A DNA stretch of 10,560 bases, taken from the NCBI GenBank assembly GCA_900757185.1, contig CAAEMX010000040.1, positions 1 to 10,560 of the forward strand. Direction: 5' to 3'. This stretch comes from an uncultured Collinsella sp. Lineage in GTDB: Bacteria; Actinomycetota; Coriobacteriia; Coriobacteriales; Coriobacteriaceae. Below the pieces are notes generated by a model that was not told the DNA's origin, did no database searches, and saw nothing but the letters and a program-made list of their open reading frames with translations. The position numbers and the translations under genes were made by a program. This document shows, piece after piece, positions 1-7,929 of the stretch. Numbering within the stretch: the stretch's first letter is position 1; every line of letters begins with the position of its first letter.

Positions 1-43
1 AGGCAAACCCCCGGCGCGTCATCTCAACATTAAACGCACGCAT
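1..43 (-). CDS. Start of an unidentified gene downstream of hydA (partial, runs off left edge)
   Basis: An ATG at 43-41 opens a frame reading MRAFNVEMTRRGFA to the window edge. It starts two bases after the hydrogenase stop codon (48-46). A strong Shine-Dalgarno sequence (GAGGAGG) lies about 10 bases upstream, inside the last hydrogenase codons, so the frame looks like a co-transcribed third gene. TRRGF resembles the twin-arginine (Tat) export motif, which would suggest an exported protein, but only 14 residues are visible. A second in-frame ATG at 22-20 would place the motif right at the N-terminus. No family can be assigned. It could also be a chance frame after the end of the operon. Confidence 0.45.
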   Translation of the reverse strand, partial: MRAFNVEMTRRGFA

Positions 44-45
44 CG

Positions 46-1857
46 CTAGCACGCCTCCTCGTTGGGCATCGACCAGGCGTGATGGTCGGTGTGCAGCAGC
101 TCCTCAGCCAGCGGCGAGAGCGGCGCGCCCAAAAACTCGCGATAGCATGCCTGAACATCGGGATTCTCGTGCGAGAAGCGAATGTCCGCTGCCGCATCGA
201 GGCCCCAAAGAACCTGGCCACGCTCTGCCGCCAGCTCGCAGCCGTCGTGGATGGGCTGACCGCCGCCACCGACGCAGCCGCCCGGGCACGCCATGACCTC
301 AACGAAGTCATAGCTCACGCGGCCGTCACAAATCGCGTCGAGCAGACGGGCAGCGTTGCCCAGCCCGTGTGCCACGGCGACGCGCACCTTGGTGCCATCG
401 ATATCGGCCACGGCTTCCTTCCAGCCGTCCAGGCCGCGCACGTCGGTAAAGAAGTCGGCGTCGGGGTTCTCGCCCGTCACCAGGTAATATGCCGAGCGCA
501 CGGCGGCCTCCATCACGCCGCCCGTGGCGCCAAAGATCACACCCGCGCCCGTGCCAAAGCCCAGCGGCGTATCGAGCGGCTCCTCAACCAGCGTGTCCAC
601 GCTCACGTGGTTCGCGCGGATCATGCGCACCATCTCGCGTACCGTCAGCGCAACGTCAACGTCGGGCGCGCCGTCCTCGCCCACCATGCTCGGCAGCGCG
701 CACTCGGCCTTCTTGGCCGTACACGGCATCACGGACACCACAAACAGGCGCTCGGGCTCCACGCCCAGAACCTTGGCGTAATAAGTCTTGGCGACAGCGC
801 CAAACATCTGCTGCGGCGACTTGGACGTGGACAGGCTGTCAACAAACTCCGGATAGCGCGCCTTCACAAAGCGCACCCAGCCCGGGCAGCAGCTCGTGAA
901 CATGGGCCAGCCGCGGCTGTCACCCTCGCCCTTGGCGGCCTTACCCAGGCGCTCGAGCAGCTCGGAGCCCTCCTCCATAATGGTGAGGTCGGCCGAGAAA
1001 TCGGTGTCGAACACGTACTCAAAGCCCACGCGGCGCAATGCGCAGGCCAGGCGCTCAACGGTGGCCTGCTCGCGCGGAATGCCGAGCTCCTCGCCCCAGG
1101 CGCTACGCACGGCCGGCGCAATCTGCACCAGCACGATCTTATCGGGATCGGCGAGGGCATCGAACACGGCCTCGGTATCGTCTCGCTCGCGCAGCGCGCC
1201 CGTGGGGCAATGCGTGATGCACTGGCCGCATGCGACGCAGTCGGTCTTGCCGATCGGCGCACGCCCGCGGGTGCCCACGGCGGTGTGCGTGGCGCGGTTG
1301 GTCAGGTCCCAAATCCCCAAGCCCTGGACGCTCTCGCACACCTTGATGCAGCGCATGCATTTAATGCACTTGTCGTTGTCGCGGATGATGGGAAAGTCGA
1401 AGTCCCATCCCTCACCCGCCAGATGCTTCTGGTAGGGCAGATAGAAAATGCCCAGGTCGTTGGCGATGGCCTGCAGGTTGCAGTTGCCGCTGCGCACGCA
1501 GCTCGCGCACTGCGCGTCGTGCTGCGACAGGAGCAGCTGAACGTTGGTGCGACGGGCCTCGCGCGCCTTGGGGCTGTTGGTGTGGACCACCATGCCGTCG
1601 AGCACGTAGTTGTTGCAGGCGGCAACCAGCTGGTCGCAGCCCTCAACCTCGACCACGCACACGCGGCAGCCGCCGATCTCGTTTAGATCGCGCAGATAGC
1701 ACAGGGTGGGAATCTGGATGCCGACGGACTTGGCTGCGTCCAGGATCGTGGTGTGCTCGGGCACCACGACCTCGCAGTTATCGATCGTGAGCTTGACCAT
1801 GTTGTGCGCTCCGTTTTCGGTGTTGTCGCTGACAGTGGTTTTGTTGGGCTCTACCAT
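46..1857 (-). CDS. hydA: [FeFe] hydrogenase catalytic subunit, CpI-like (M3 domain layout)
   Basis: This cytoplasmic enzyme (603 aa) reversibly reduces protons to H2. The N-terminal [2Fe-2S] domain uses C53, C64, C67 and C81. The His-ligated [4Fe-4S] site follows (H113, C117, C120, C126), then two ferredoxin-type [4Fe-4S] clusters (C164/C167/C170/C174 and C207/C210/C213/C217). The H-cluster domain has all three signatures: TSCCPGW (321-327), MPCTAKKAE (377-385) and MACPGGCVGGGGQP (522-535). No key residue is missing, and the length matches CpI-type enzymes. The ATG at 1857 overlaps the upstream stop codon (ATGGTAG) and has GGAGG 8 bases upstream, which suggests translational coupling. An in-frame ATG at 1800 with GGAG is an alternative that gives 584 aa and begins at the [2Fe-2S] domain proper. 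The partner upstream is a NuoF/GltD fusion, as in the 'glutamate-synthase-linked' group A2 class. No H-cluster maturation genes (hydE, hydF, hydG) are visible here. Confidence 0.96.
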   Translation of the reverse strand: MVEPNKTTVSDNTENGAHNMVKLTIDNCEVVVPEHTTILDAAKSVGIQIPTLCYLRDLNEIGGCRVCVVEVEGCDQLVAACNNYVLDGMVVHTNSPKAREARRTNVQLLLSQHDAQCASCVRSGNCNLQAIANDLGIFYLPYQKHLAGEGWDFDFPIIRDNDKCIKCMRCIKVCESVQGLGIWDLTNRATHTAVGTRGRAPIGKTDCVACGQCITHCPTGALRERDDTEAVFDALADPDKIVLVQIAPAVRSAWGEELGIPREQATVERLACALRRVGFEYVFDTDFSADLTIMEEGSELLERLGKAAKGEGDSRGWPMFTSCCPGWVRFVKARYPEFVDSLSTSKSPQQMFGAVAKTYYAKVLGVEPERLFVVSVMPCTAKKAECALPSMVGEDGAPDVDVALTVREMVRMIRANHVSVDTLVEEPLDTPLGFGTGAGVIFGATGGVMEAAVRSAYYLVTGENPDADFFTDVRGLDGWKEAVADIDGTKVRVAVAHGLGNAARLLDAICDGRVSYDFVEVMACPGGCVGGGGQPIHDGCELAAERGQVLWGLDAAADIRFSHENPDVQACYREFLGAPLSPLAEELLHTDHHAWSMPNEEAC

Positions 1858-3683
1858 TCCAAGTTCCTCCCTCCGCGGAACGCACCAAAGCCAAAGTGGT
1901 CGCAGCGCAGGCAGCGGCTCGCCTCCTGGCGCGCCTCCTGCTCGGTGAGACCCTGCTCGACCAGATTCCAATCGTGAATACGCTCGCCCGCCTCGCGCTC
2001 GCCCAGCTCGCAGCGGCCGCACTCGTGCTTACCCTTAAACTGGACGGTCGGCAGTTCGACCTCGAGTTTGATCTTGTGATCAAAGCCCAGGTAGCGGTCG
2101 ATGTTTGCCGAGGCCACGCGGCCGGCGTTGATAGCGCGGATAACGGTGGCGGGGCCGGTCTGGCAGTCGCCGCCGCTAAAGAGACCATCGAAGTTGGGCA
2201 CGGCGCCGTCCGAATCGGTGACGACGCAGCCCCACTTGCAGGCAATGCCCATCTCCTCAAACGGCTTGGAATCGATGTCCTGGCCAATCGCCACAAACAC
2301 GCGCTCGCAGGGGATGATGCGTTCGGGCGTGGCGGCGGCACGCGGGGCCGGACGCCCACGACGGGGCTCGCCGATGATCTGCGGCTGCACGCGCAGGCCA
2401 CTCACGCGACCTTCCTCGCCCGTCTCGATAGCGAGCGGGGCGGTCAACTCCAGCACCTCGCAGCCCTCGGCCTGGGCGCCGGCGATCTCGGCGTCCTGGG
2501 CCGTCATGTCGCAGATGCGGCGGCGGTAGACGATGCTCACCTTCTCGGCACCGCAGCGCACGGCAGAGCGGGCCACGTCCATGGCAACGTTGCCGCCACC
2601 GATGACGCACACGCGCTGACCGCTCAGGTCGGGCAGCTCATCATCGCCAATGGCGCGCAGCATCTTGACGGCCGACTCCACGCCGAGCGCCTCTTCGCCC
2701 GGAAGGCCGAGCTTCTTATCGCTGTGGGCGCCAATGGCCAGGTAGACGGCATCGAACTCGTCGCGCAGGCGGGCAAGCTCCTCGCCGTTGACGGAGTGGT
2801 CGAGTTCCACGTCGATGCCGGCGCTCAAGATCCAGTCGATCTCGGCCTGCAGGCGCTCGCGCGGCAGACGGTAGCTGGGAATGCCGTAGCGCAGCATGCC
2901 GCCCAGGTGGTGGCGCTGCTCAAAGATGGTCACCTTATGGCCCATCACGGCCAGGTAGTAGGCACAGGAAAGGCCGGCCGGGCCGCCGCCGATCACGGCG
3001 ACGCGCTTGCCGGTGTTGTCCACTACATGGGGCTTGTGGTCGTTGAGGTCGCTGTGCTCAACGGCAAAACGCTTGAGAGCGAGGATGTTCATGGGGTCGT
3101 CGACCATGCCGCGACGGCAGTGCATCTCGCAGGGGTGCTCGCATACCAGGCCGCAGACGAGCGGCAGCGGGTTGTTTTTGCGGATGACTTTGACGGCGTC
3201 GGCATAACGGCCGGCCTCGACCAGCGAGATGTACCCGGGAATGTCGACGTGCGCTGGGCAGCCCGATACGCACGGAACGCGTGCCTCGCGGTCAAAGCCG
3301 CAGGAGTGCTCGCGAATGTGGTGCTCAAAGTCGTCGCGAAAGCCGCGGATGGCCGTGAGCGCCATGGCGCCGGCCTCGTAGCCGATGGCGCAGTCGCTCG
3401 AAAGGTAGATGGTGCGGGCGGTGCGCTCAATCAAGTTGAGCGTGGACTCGTCGGCGCGGCCCTCGAGCACATCGGCGAGCAGATCGCTCAGCGCGCTCAG
3501 GCCCACGCGGCAGGGTGTGCACTTGCCGCAGCTCTGAGTGGAACACAGGTTGACGAGCGCTGCCGTAAACTCAACGGGACACGGGGCGAGCGAACTCACC
3601 GCCAAGCGGCGTCCGAGTGCATCGTGCAGGTCGTCCATGACGGCCTGGGCGTGGCTGCGTTCCATTACATGCAGTCGAGCCAT
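1851..3683 (-). CDS. NuoF C-terminal Fe-S domain fused to GltD/NfnB-like NAD(P)H:FAD oxidoreductase
   Basis: The protein (610 aa) probably carries electrons between NAD(P)H and the hydrogenase encoded next. Residues 35-125 match the C-terminal Fe-S part of NuoF/HydB (SCGKCTPCRVG with C52, C55, C58, then C98). The FMN- and NADH-binding part of NuoF is absent. Residues 135-207 form the Cys-rich N-terminal domain of GltD-type proteins (C138, C142, C177, C181, C185, C189). An FAD Rossmann motif (IGGGPAGLSCAYYL, 231-244) and a second dinucleotide motif (VIGGGNVAMDVA, 360-371) follow. YRRR at 386-389 suggests NADPH rather than NADH. The FAD-closing motif SGGDCQTGPATV is near 503-514. A C-terminal tail adds two CxxC pairs (C555/C558, C591/C594) that could hold another metal site. 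The ATG at 3683 is chosen because GAGG lies 7 bases upstream; a GTG at 3698 would add five residues. A simple GltD annotation would be misleading, because no large GltB subunit is nearby. Confidence 0.9.
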   Translation of the reverse strand: MARLHVMERSHAQAVMDDLHDALGRRLAVSSLAPCPVEFTAALVNLCSTQSCGKCTPCRVGLSALSDLLADVLEGRADESTLNLIERTARTIYLSSDCAIGYEAGAMALTAIRGFRDDFEHHIREHSCGFDREARVPCVSGCPAHVDIPGYISLVEAGRYADAVKVIRKNNPLPLVCGLVCEHPCEMHCRRGMVDDPMNILALKRFAVEHSDLNDHKPHVVDNTGKRVAVIGGGPAGLSCAYYLAVMGHKVTIFEQRHHLGGMLRYGIPSYRLPRERLQAEIDWILSAGIDVELDHSVNGEELARLRDEFDAVYLAIGAHSDKKLGLPGEEALGVESAVKMLRAIGDDELPDLSGQRVCVIGGGNVAMDVARSAVRCGAEKVSIVYRRRICDMTAQDAEIAGAQAEGCEVLELTAPLAIETGEEGRVSGLRVQPQIIGEPRRGRPAPRAAATPERIIPCERVFVAIGQDIDSKPFEEMGIACKWGCVVTDSDGAVPNFDGLFSGGDCQTGPATVIRAINAGRVASANIDRYLGFDHKIKLEVELPTVQFKGKHECGRCELGEREAGERIHDWNLVEQGLTEQEARQEASRCLRCDHFGFGAFRGGRNLEW

Positions 3684-3780
3684 AAGATCCCCTCTCACAT
3701 GGCAGCCCGGAGGCGAGGCCGGGCGAAGTTGCTACATGCAACACACTGATCTAAAAAGTTGTTAGGTCTCCACGCGGTTC

Positions 3781-3815
3781 GGCAGGCGGTATAAAACGCG
3801 GCCCTCAGCGGTGCT
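3781..3815 (-). promoter_or_regulatory. Weak candidate promoter of the NuoF-GltD/hydA operon
   Basis: On the minus strand, TTAGCA and TATACC are separated by 18 bases, about 110 bases upstream of the ATG at 3683. Both boxes are poor matches (4/6 each). The case rests mainly on position: this gap lies between the hairpin that ends the sugar operon and the first gene of the redox operon. The 5' untranslated stretch holds two small potential hairpins (3728-3742, GTTGC arms; 3705-3724, GCCCGG/CCGGGC arms), neither followed by a T-run. Confidence 0.25.
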
Positions 3816-3870
3816 AAACACCTTTACCGCAGATAAATGCCATATTTGATAAAACGCGTTACCAAATGAC

Positions 3871-3906
3871 AATGCCCCGCCCACGCAATCACGTGGACGG
3901 GGCATT
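3871..3906 (-). terminator. Hairpin closing the alpha-glucoside operon
   Basis: The arms AATGCCCCGCCCACG (3871-3885) and CGTGGACGGGGCATT (3892-3906) pair over 15 positions with one mismatch around a 6-base loop. The hairpin lies about 50 bases downstream of the GH4 stop codon and before the next operon. On the minus strand it is followed by GTCATTTGG, a poor T-tract, so its efficiency as an intrinsic terminator is uncertain. Confidence 0.7.
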
Positions 3907-3954
3907 GCTCAAGTTATATAGTCAGCGGCTTTTTGCGCCGGCGACCTTCTGTCA

Positions 3955-5337
3955 TTACTTAAGCTCGGGCCAGAAGTCCTTGTTGGCCTCGATCATGTCG
4001 TCGAGAACCTCCTTGGCGACCTTCATCGACGGCACGGTCTTGTTGAGCGTAAAGGCCTTGAGCGCCTTCTCGTACGAACCCTCGATCGTGGCCTCGACCA
4101 CGAGCTTCTCGGAGTTCAGCTGCTGCATCATGAGGCCCTGCTGGAACAGCGGGATGTTGTCGCGGCTGATGACCTCGGGGCCGTTCTTGCCAATGTAGGC
4201 AGGCAGCTCGACCATGGCGTCGTAAGGCATGTTGGGGATAGCGCCCTTGTTCTCGCAAATGACCAGGAAGCGCTGCTTGGTATCGTTCTTCAGAGCGATA
4301 GCCAGGTCGGCAATCCAGTCGCCGTGGCTGCCCGCATAGAACGTGCTCTCGTCGATCTCGCCCGTCTTCTCGTAGTGATCGATACCATCAAAGAGGTTCT
4401 TCTCGCGCGTCTCCTCAACCTCGTTTGCACGGGTGCGCTCGGGGTTGGAATGCTCGACGAACTCCTTCTGCTGCAGGTAGTAGTTCAGATACGTGTTGGG
4501 CAGGTACTCCGGGAAGCACTCCATGATCTCGTACTCGCCCTTCCAGACGTAGTACCAGCTGCCCTTAGTGTGGCGGTTCTGCTCGGGGTGCTCGTCGGTG
4601 GCCTCCTCGGGCTTCTTGGACATCAGCGAGCTCATGCCCTTGAGGTACGAATCGGGCAGCAGGATCTCATGCTCCTTGATGTACTCGCGCAGCTGCGGGA
4701 GCACCTCCTCGCCCTTGTGGCGGATCGAGGTGAACCAACCGAAGTGGTTGAGGCCAAAGTAATCGTACTCGACATCCTTCTTGTCGATATCGAGCGCGGC
4801 GCAAACCACGTCGATGATCGCGATCGGCATGTCGCAGATGTTGATGATGCGAGCGTTGGGACGCAGCACGCGGCAGCCCTCGGAGACGATGGCGGCAGGG
4901 TTGGAGTAGTTAAGAATCCAGTAGTCCTTCTTGGCATACTTCTCAACGTCGTCAATCAGCTCGACCATGGGGAAGATGGTGCGCATGCCGTAGGCAAGGC
5001 CGCCGCAACCGCAGGTCTCCTGACCCACGCAGCCGTGACGCAGCGGAATCTTCTCGTCCTGCTCGCGCATGGCGTAGCCGCCCACGCGCATCTGGGCAAA
5101 CACGAAGCTCGCGTCGGTAAAAGCCGTCTTTTTGTCGGTGGTCACCGTGAGCTTGATGTCCAGGCCGAGGTCCTCGTGCAGAATCCAGTCCACGAGCACG
5201 CCGATCTTGCGCTGGCGCTCCTCGTTGATGTCGTACAGACGAATCTCGTCAACGTCGAGCTCGTCCTTGCGCAGAGCGATGGACTTGACGATGCCGGGGG
5301 TAAAGGTGGATCCGCCACCACACAGAGTAATGATCAT
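3955..5337 (-). CDS. malH: 6-phospho-alpha-glucosidase, GH4 family (maltose-6'-phosphate glucosidase)
   Basis: This cytoplasmic enzyme (460 aa) should hydrolyse maltose-6'-phosphate and related phospho-alpha-glucosides made by the adjacent PTS into glucose and glucose-6-phosphate. GH4 enzymes do this by an NAD+- and Mn2+-dependent redox mechanism. The N-terminal nucleotide-binding signature is GGGSTFTPGIV (7-17). CDMP at 168-171 is the motif reported for alpha-specific GH4 enzymes; beta-specific members have CN(V/I)P. C168 and H198 (in LNHFGW) correspond to the Mn2+ ligands, and D169 is in the catalytic position. The C-terminal EANKDFWPEL is nearly the same as I recall for Fusobacterium MalH. 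The protein is somewhat longer than the usual 440 aa because of an insertion around 225-270. The ATG at 5337 lies three bases after the EIICB stop codon, and its AAGGAG ribosome site is inside the EIICB C-terminus. Alternative symbol: glvA. Confidence 0.93.
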   Translation of the reverse strand: MIITLCGGGSTFTPGIVKSIALRKDELDVDEIRLYDINEERQRKIGVLVDWILHEDLGLDIKLTVTTDKKTAFTDASFVFAQMRVGGYAMREQDEKIPLRHGCVGQETCGCGGLAYGMRTIFPMVELIDDVEKYAKKDYWILNYSNPAAIVSEGCRVLRPNARIINICDMPIAIIDVVCAALDIDKKDVEYDYFGLNHFGWFTSIRHKGEEVLPQLREYIKEHEILLPDSYLKGMSSLMSKKPEEATDEHPEQNRHTKGSWYYVWKGEYEIMECFPEYLPNTYLNYYLQQKEFVEHSNPERTRANEVEETREKNLFDGIDHYEKTGEIDESTFYAGSHGDWIADLAIALKNDTKQRFLVICENKGAIPNMPYDAMVELPAYIGKNGPEVISRDNIPLFQQGLMMQQLNSEKLVVEATIEGSYEKALKAFTLNKTVPSMKVAKEVLDDMIEANKDFWPELK

Positions 5338-5340
5338 TGT

Positions 5341-6957
5341 TTACTGCTCCTTCTCAATTGCGTTTTCGACCTTGTCACGCATCTCGGCGACTTTCATGCC
5401 AAAGATGATCTGAATGTTGTTGCCGTTGCGGTTGATGCCGCTGTTGGGCACGTGGTTGATGAGGTTCTCATCGATGAGGTCCGGGTTCTTAACGTTCACG
5501 CGGAGACGCGTAAAGCAGTTCTCGAGCTCCTCGATGTTGTCCTTGCCGCCAAGACCTGCGACCAGATCGGCAATGCCCGCATCGACGCCCTCTGCGGGAG
5601 CCGCGGCAACAGCGCCCTGCTTCACCGCGACAGACGCGGCGGCCTCGCCCTCGGCAACGGACTCGGCGAGCTCGGACTCCTCCTCGCGACCAGGCGTGTG
5701 GAGGTTGAGCTTCTTAATAAGGAAGGTGAAGAGGAAGAAGTACAGGGCGGCGTTGAGAACTCCAAGCACCAGCATAACCGGCCAGTTGGTCTTATCGACA
5801 CCAAGAACCAGGTTGGAAACCACGATGTTGATGATGCCGCCTGCAGTCGAAGCGGGCACGGAGAGAACCTTAAGAAGAACCAGGAAGATGCCGGAAAGAA
5901 TCGAGTGAACGACAAAGAGCACGGGAGCGGCAAAGACAAAGAGGAAGTCCATGGGCTCGGTCACGCAGGAAAGCACGGCGGTGATGATCAGCGGGATGAT
6001 GACAGCCTTGGTCTTGTCCTTGTTCTGCTTGTAGGCGGTGAAGATAAAGGCGAGACCGATACCGATGTAGGGCCACAGGTTGTTGAAGGTGTAGCTGTTG
6101 AAATACGTGCTATCGGAGAAAGGCTGGCCCGTCATTGCCATCTCGGCAACACGGATGGGATAGGCGCCGGCGATAACCTGATCGCCCAGCGTAAGGGTGC
6201 CACCCACATCGGAGAACTGGAACGGGGTGTAGATGAGGTGATGCAGACCGGTGGGAACGAGCAGTTTGTTGAGCATGCCGTAGATAAACAGACCGATGTT
6301 GCCGGATTCCTTAATAATGCCGGCGACGGAGGAAATGGCACCCTGAACCGGAGGCCAAACGATGCAGAAGCCAGCGCCCATGATCCAGGAGATGATGATC
6401 ATGATCAGGAACGGGAAGCGAACGCCCGAGAACATCGAAAGAGCAATGGGGAACTGCTTGTTCGAGTACTTGTTGAACACGGCGCCGGTGATGCAACCAA
6501 GAATGATGCCGCCAAACACGCCGGTATCGAGCACCTGAATGCCCATAACGGTGCTCTGGCCGGTTCCGGTAAGGCCGAGCATGCCGCTCGCCTCGGCAAG
6601 AGAGCCGGTGGCGTTGAGCACGATGTTATTGGCCTGCAGGAACAGGAAGAACGACATCAGGGCGATCAGCGAAGCGTGGCCCTTGTTCTTCTTTGCCATG
6701 GCACCGGCGATACCCACGCAGAACAGAATCGAAAGGTTGTTGATGATAAACATCAGCGACTGATAGACAACGGCGCCCACAAGCTGGAACGGACCGGAGC
6801 CCAGCACAGGGATCACGGCGCAGATGGTCTTGTTGGTCAGAATGATGCCCACGATGAGCAGGATGCCGGCAACCGAGAGATACATCATCGGCTGAACGAT
6901 CGACTTCGCGAACACCTCCAACGGCGCTTTGAAATTGAACTTCTTTTTTGCGGTCAT
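5341..6957 (-). CDS. glvC: PTS alpha-glucoside transporter subunit EIICB
   Basis: This inner-membrane permease (538 aa) imports and phosphorylates an alpha-glucoside, probably maltose. Residues 15-415 are the EIIC domain, with many hydrophobic segments, the conserved GLHHLIYTPF (237-246) and VTEPMDF (332-338), the equivalent of the GITE sugar-site motif. An Ala/Glu-rich linker (about 421-460) joins EIIC to EIIB. EIIB begins at LGGKDNIEELENCFTRLR, where C481 is the phosphorylated cysteine. The TPGRE junction and the EIIB sequence resemble Bacillus GlvC/MalP, which fits the alpha-specific GH4 gene downstream. No EIIA domain is fused; the separate EIIA two genes upstream would supply phosphate. 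The ATG at 6957 is preceded by GGGGAG at 7 bases. Extending to upstream in-frame codons would only add an untypical hydrophilic leader. Confidence 0.94.
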   Translation of the reverse strand: MTAKKKFNFKAPLEVFAKSIVQPMMYLSVAGILLIVGIILTNKTICAVIPVLGSGPFQLVGAVVYQSLMFIINNLSILFCVGIAGAMAKKNKGHASLIALMSFFLFLQANNIVLNATGSLAEASGMLGLTGTGQSTVMGIQVLDTGVFGGIILGCITGAVFNKYSNKQFPIALSMFSGVRFPFLIMIIISWIMGAGFCIVWPPVQGAISSVAGIIKESGNIGLFIYGMLNKLLVPTGLHHLIYTPFQFSDVGGTLTLGDQVIAGAYPIRVAEMAMTGQPFSDSTYFNSYTFNNLWPYIGIGLAFIFTAYKQNKDKTKAVIIPLIITAVLSCVTEPMDFLFVFAAPVLFVVHSILSGIFLVLLKVLSVPASTAGGIINIVVSNLVLGVDKTNWPVMLVLGVLNAALYFFLFTFLIKKLNLHTPGREEESELAESVAEGEAAASVAVKQGAVAAAPAEGVDAGIADLVAGLGGKDNIEELENCFTRLRVNVKNPDLIDENLINHVPNSGINRNGNNIQIIFGMKVAEMRDKVENAIEKEQ

Positions 6958-7056
6958 AGCGGTACTCCCCTTCCTTTTCCGCAAATTGAGATAGCTGTGC
7001 CCTGGACAAGACCGCAAGCCTTGCCTTATATCAATCGATGTATGGGCACGTTATGC
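6958..7056 (-). other. Spacer between licT and the EIICB gene
   Basis: These 99 bases hold the EIICB ribosome-binding site (AAGGGGAG) and a short palindrome (GCAAGGCTTGC on the minus strand). I see no convincing promoter, terminator or RAT-type antiterminator, so the four sugar genes are probably one transcript. Confidence 0.4.
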
Positions 7057-7923
7057 CTAGAGACCAGGTTCTCCAAGCAGGTTAACAATGTGATATGCGA
7101 GATAACTCTTCTCGGCATCGGTAACGACAACGTTATAGGTAGACGCTAAGTGGTCGGCAATTGACTCCGCACACGAGAACGCCCTCGGATACGCCGTTTC
7201 ATCGATACGGAACAGCGCGTCGCCATTGACCTGCCCCGCCGCGGGATCGAGCGCTCGCTGCGCAAAAAACTGCAGATGGCGAACGAAACGCTCGTACGGC
7301 AACGAGGTGTCATCGAGGGTCGTGGCATAGTGCTCGGAAACAATCGCGAGCACGTCGCGAACAAGCTGGACCGAAACAATCAGACGGTCAGAGCGCTGCG
7401 GCATGGTGGCGTTGACGATATGCAGCGTAATAAAACCCTGCTCTTCTTCGCTCATCTGGATGCCCATATACTCCTTGATAATCTGCAGCGCACGGCCCGC
7501 AAGCGCATACTCCTTGCGATAGAACTGCTGGATCTCGAGCAGCAACGGATTCTCGCAGGAGACGCCCTTGCGCTCGCGCTCCAAAGCAAGGCTGATATGG
7601 TCTGCAAGAGCAATGAGGATCTTGTCGTTGATGTCAACATTGAGCTCTCGACGGAGCATCTGAACAATGTCCTCGGCAATCACGAGGTTGACGGTGGGGA
7701 TGGACTCCAAAAGATGTGCCAAGCGGTCGATCGTACGCGAATCCTGAGAAGTTCCCTCCTGCAGCGCATAGGTCTTTTCGACCGATGCCTCATCGATAGC
7801 GTCGCCGGCATGGCGGCCAAAGCAGAGGCCTCGGCCGATGACGATGAGCTCGGAGCCATCGTCCGAAGTGACCATTGCGACGTTATTGTTGAAAACTCGC
7901 TTGATAACCACGGTACCCACCAC
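7057..7923 (-). CDS. licT: BglG/LicT-family transcription antiterminator
   Basis: This RNA-binding regulator (288 aa) would prevent premature termination in the leader of a sugar operon when the PTS substrate is present. Residues 5-60 form the CAT RNA-binding domain (NNNV at 12-15, GRGLCFGRHAGDAID at 30-44). Two PRD domains follow. The four phosphorylatable histidines of LicT appear conserved: H109 and H168 in PRD1, H216 and H278 in PRD2, with the same spacing as LicT H100, H159, H207 and H269. The protein should therefore respond both to EIIB (negative) and HPr (positive) phosphorylation. The start is uncertain: GTG at 7923, 7920 and 7911 are all in frame, and none has a strong ribosome site. 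The 7911 GTG aligns best with the LicT N-terminus. The gene follows the EIIA stop codon by 6 bases, so coupling may help initiation. An alpha-glucoside operon more often carries a GlvR or MalR regulator. Confidence 0.92.
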   Translation of the reverse strand: MVGTVVIKRVFNNNVAMVTSDDGSELIVIGRGLCFGRHAGDAIDEASVEKTYALQEGTSQDSRTIDRLAHLLESIPTVNLVIAEDIVQMLRRELNVDINDKILIALADHISLALERERKGVSCENPLLLEIQQFYRKEYALAGRALQIIKEYMGIQMSEEEQGFITLHIVNATMPQRSDRLIVSVQLVRDVLAIVSEHYATTLDDTSLPYERFVRHLQFFAQRALDPAAGQVNGDALFRIDETAYPRAFSCAESIADHLASTYNVVVTDAEKSYLAYHIVNLLGEPGL

Positions 7924-7929
7924 AAGAAT

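Noticed and set aside
79..1686. A 535-codon plus-strand frame antisense to the hydrogenase
   Set aside because: Same antisense-shadow composition, while the minus strand carries every H-cluster and Fe-S ligand.
1851..3683. Annotation as glutamate synthase small subunit
   Set aside because: The NuoF-type N-terminal Fe-S domain, the extra C-terminal CxxC pairs, the overlap with hydA and the absence of GltB argue against a role in glutamate synthesis.
1896..3749. A 617-codon plus-strand frame antisense to the NuoF-GltD gene
   Set aside because: It mirrors a gene with clear cofactor motifs; its composition is Ala/His/Val/Gly-rich and without recognisable motifs.
7009..7036. Possible RAT or terminator in the licT-EIICB spacer
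   Set aside because: Only a short GCAAGGCTTGC palindrome is present, with no T-run and no RAT-like sequence.
4324..7149. A 941-codon open frame on the plus strand, antisense to the GH4 and EIICB genes
   Set aside because: It spans two well-supported genes and the spacer between them, is rich in H, A, L, V, D and N as expected from the complement of GC-biased codons, has no domain I recognise and no ribosome site.
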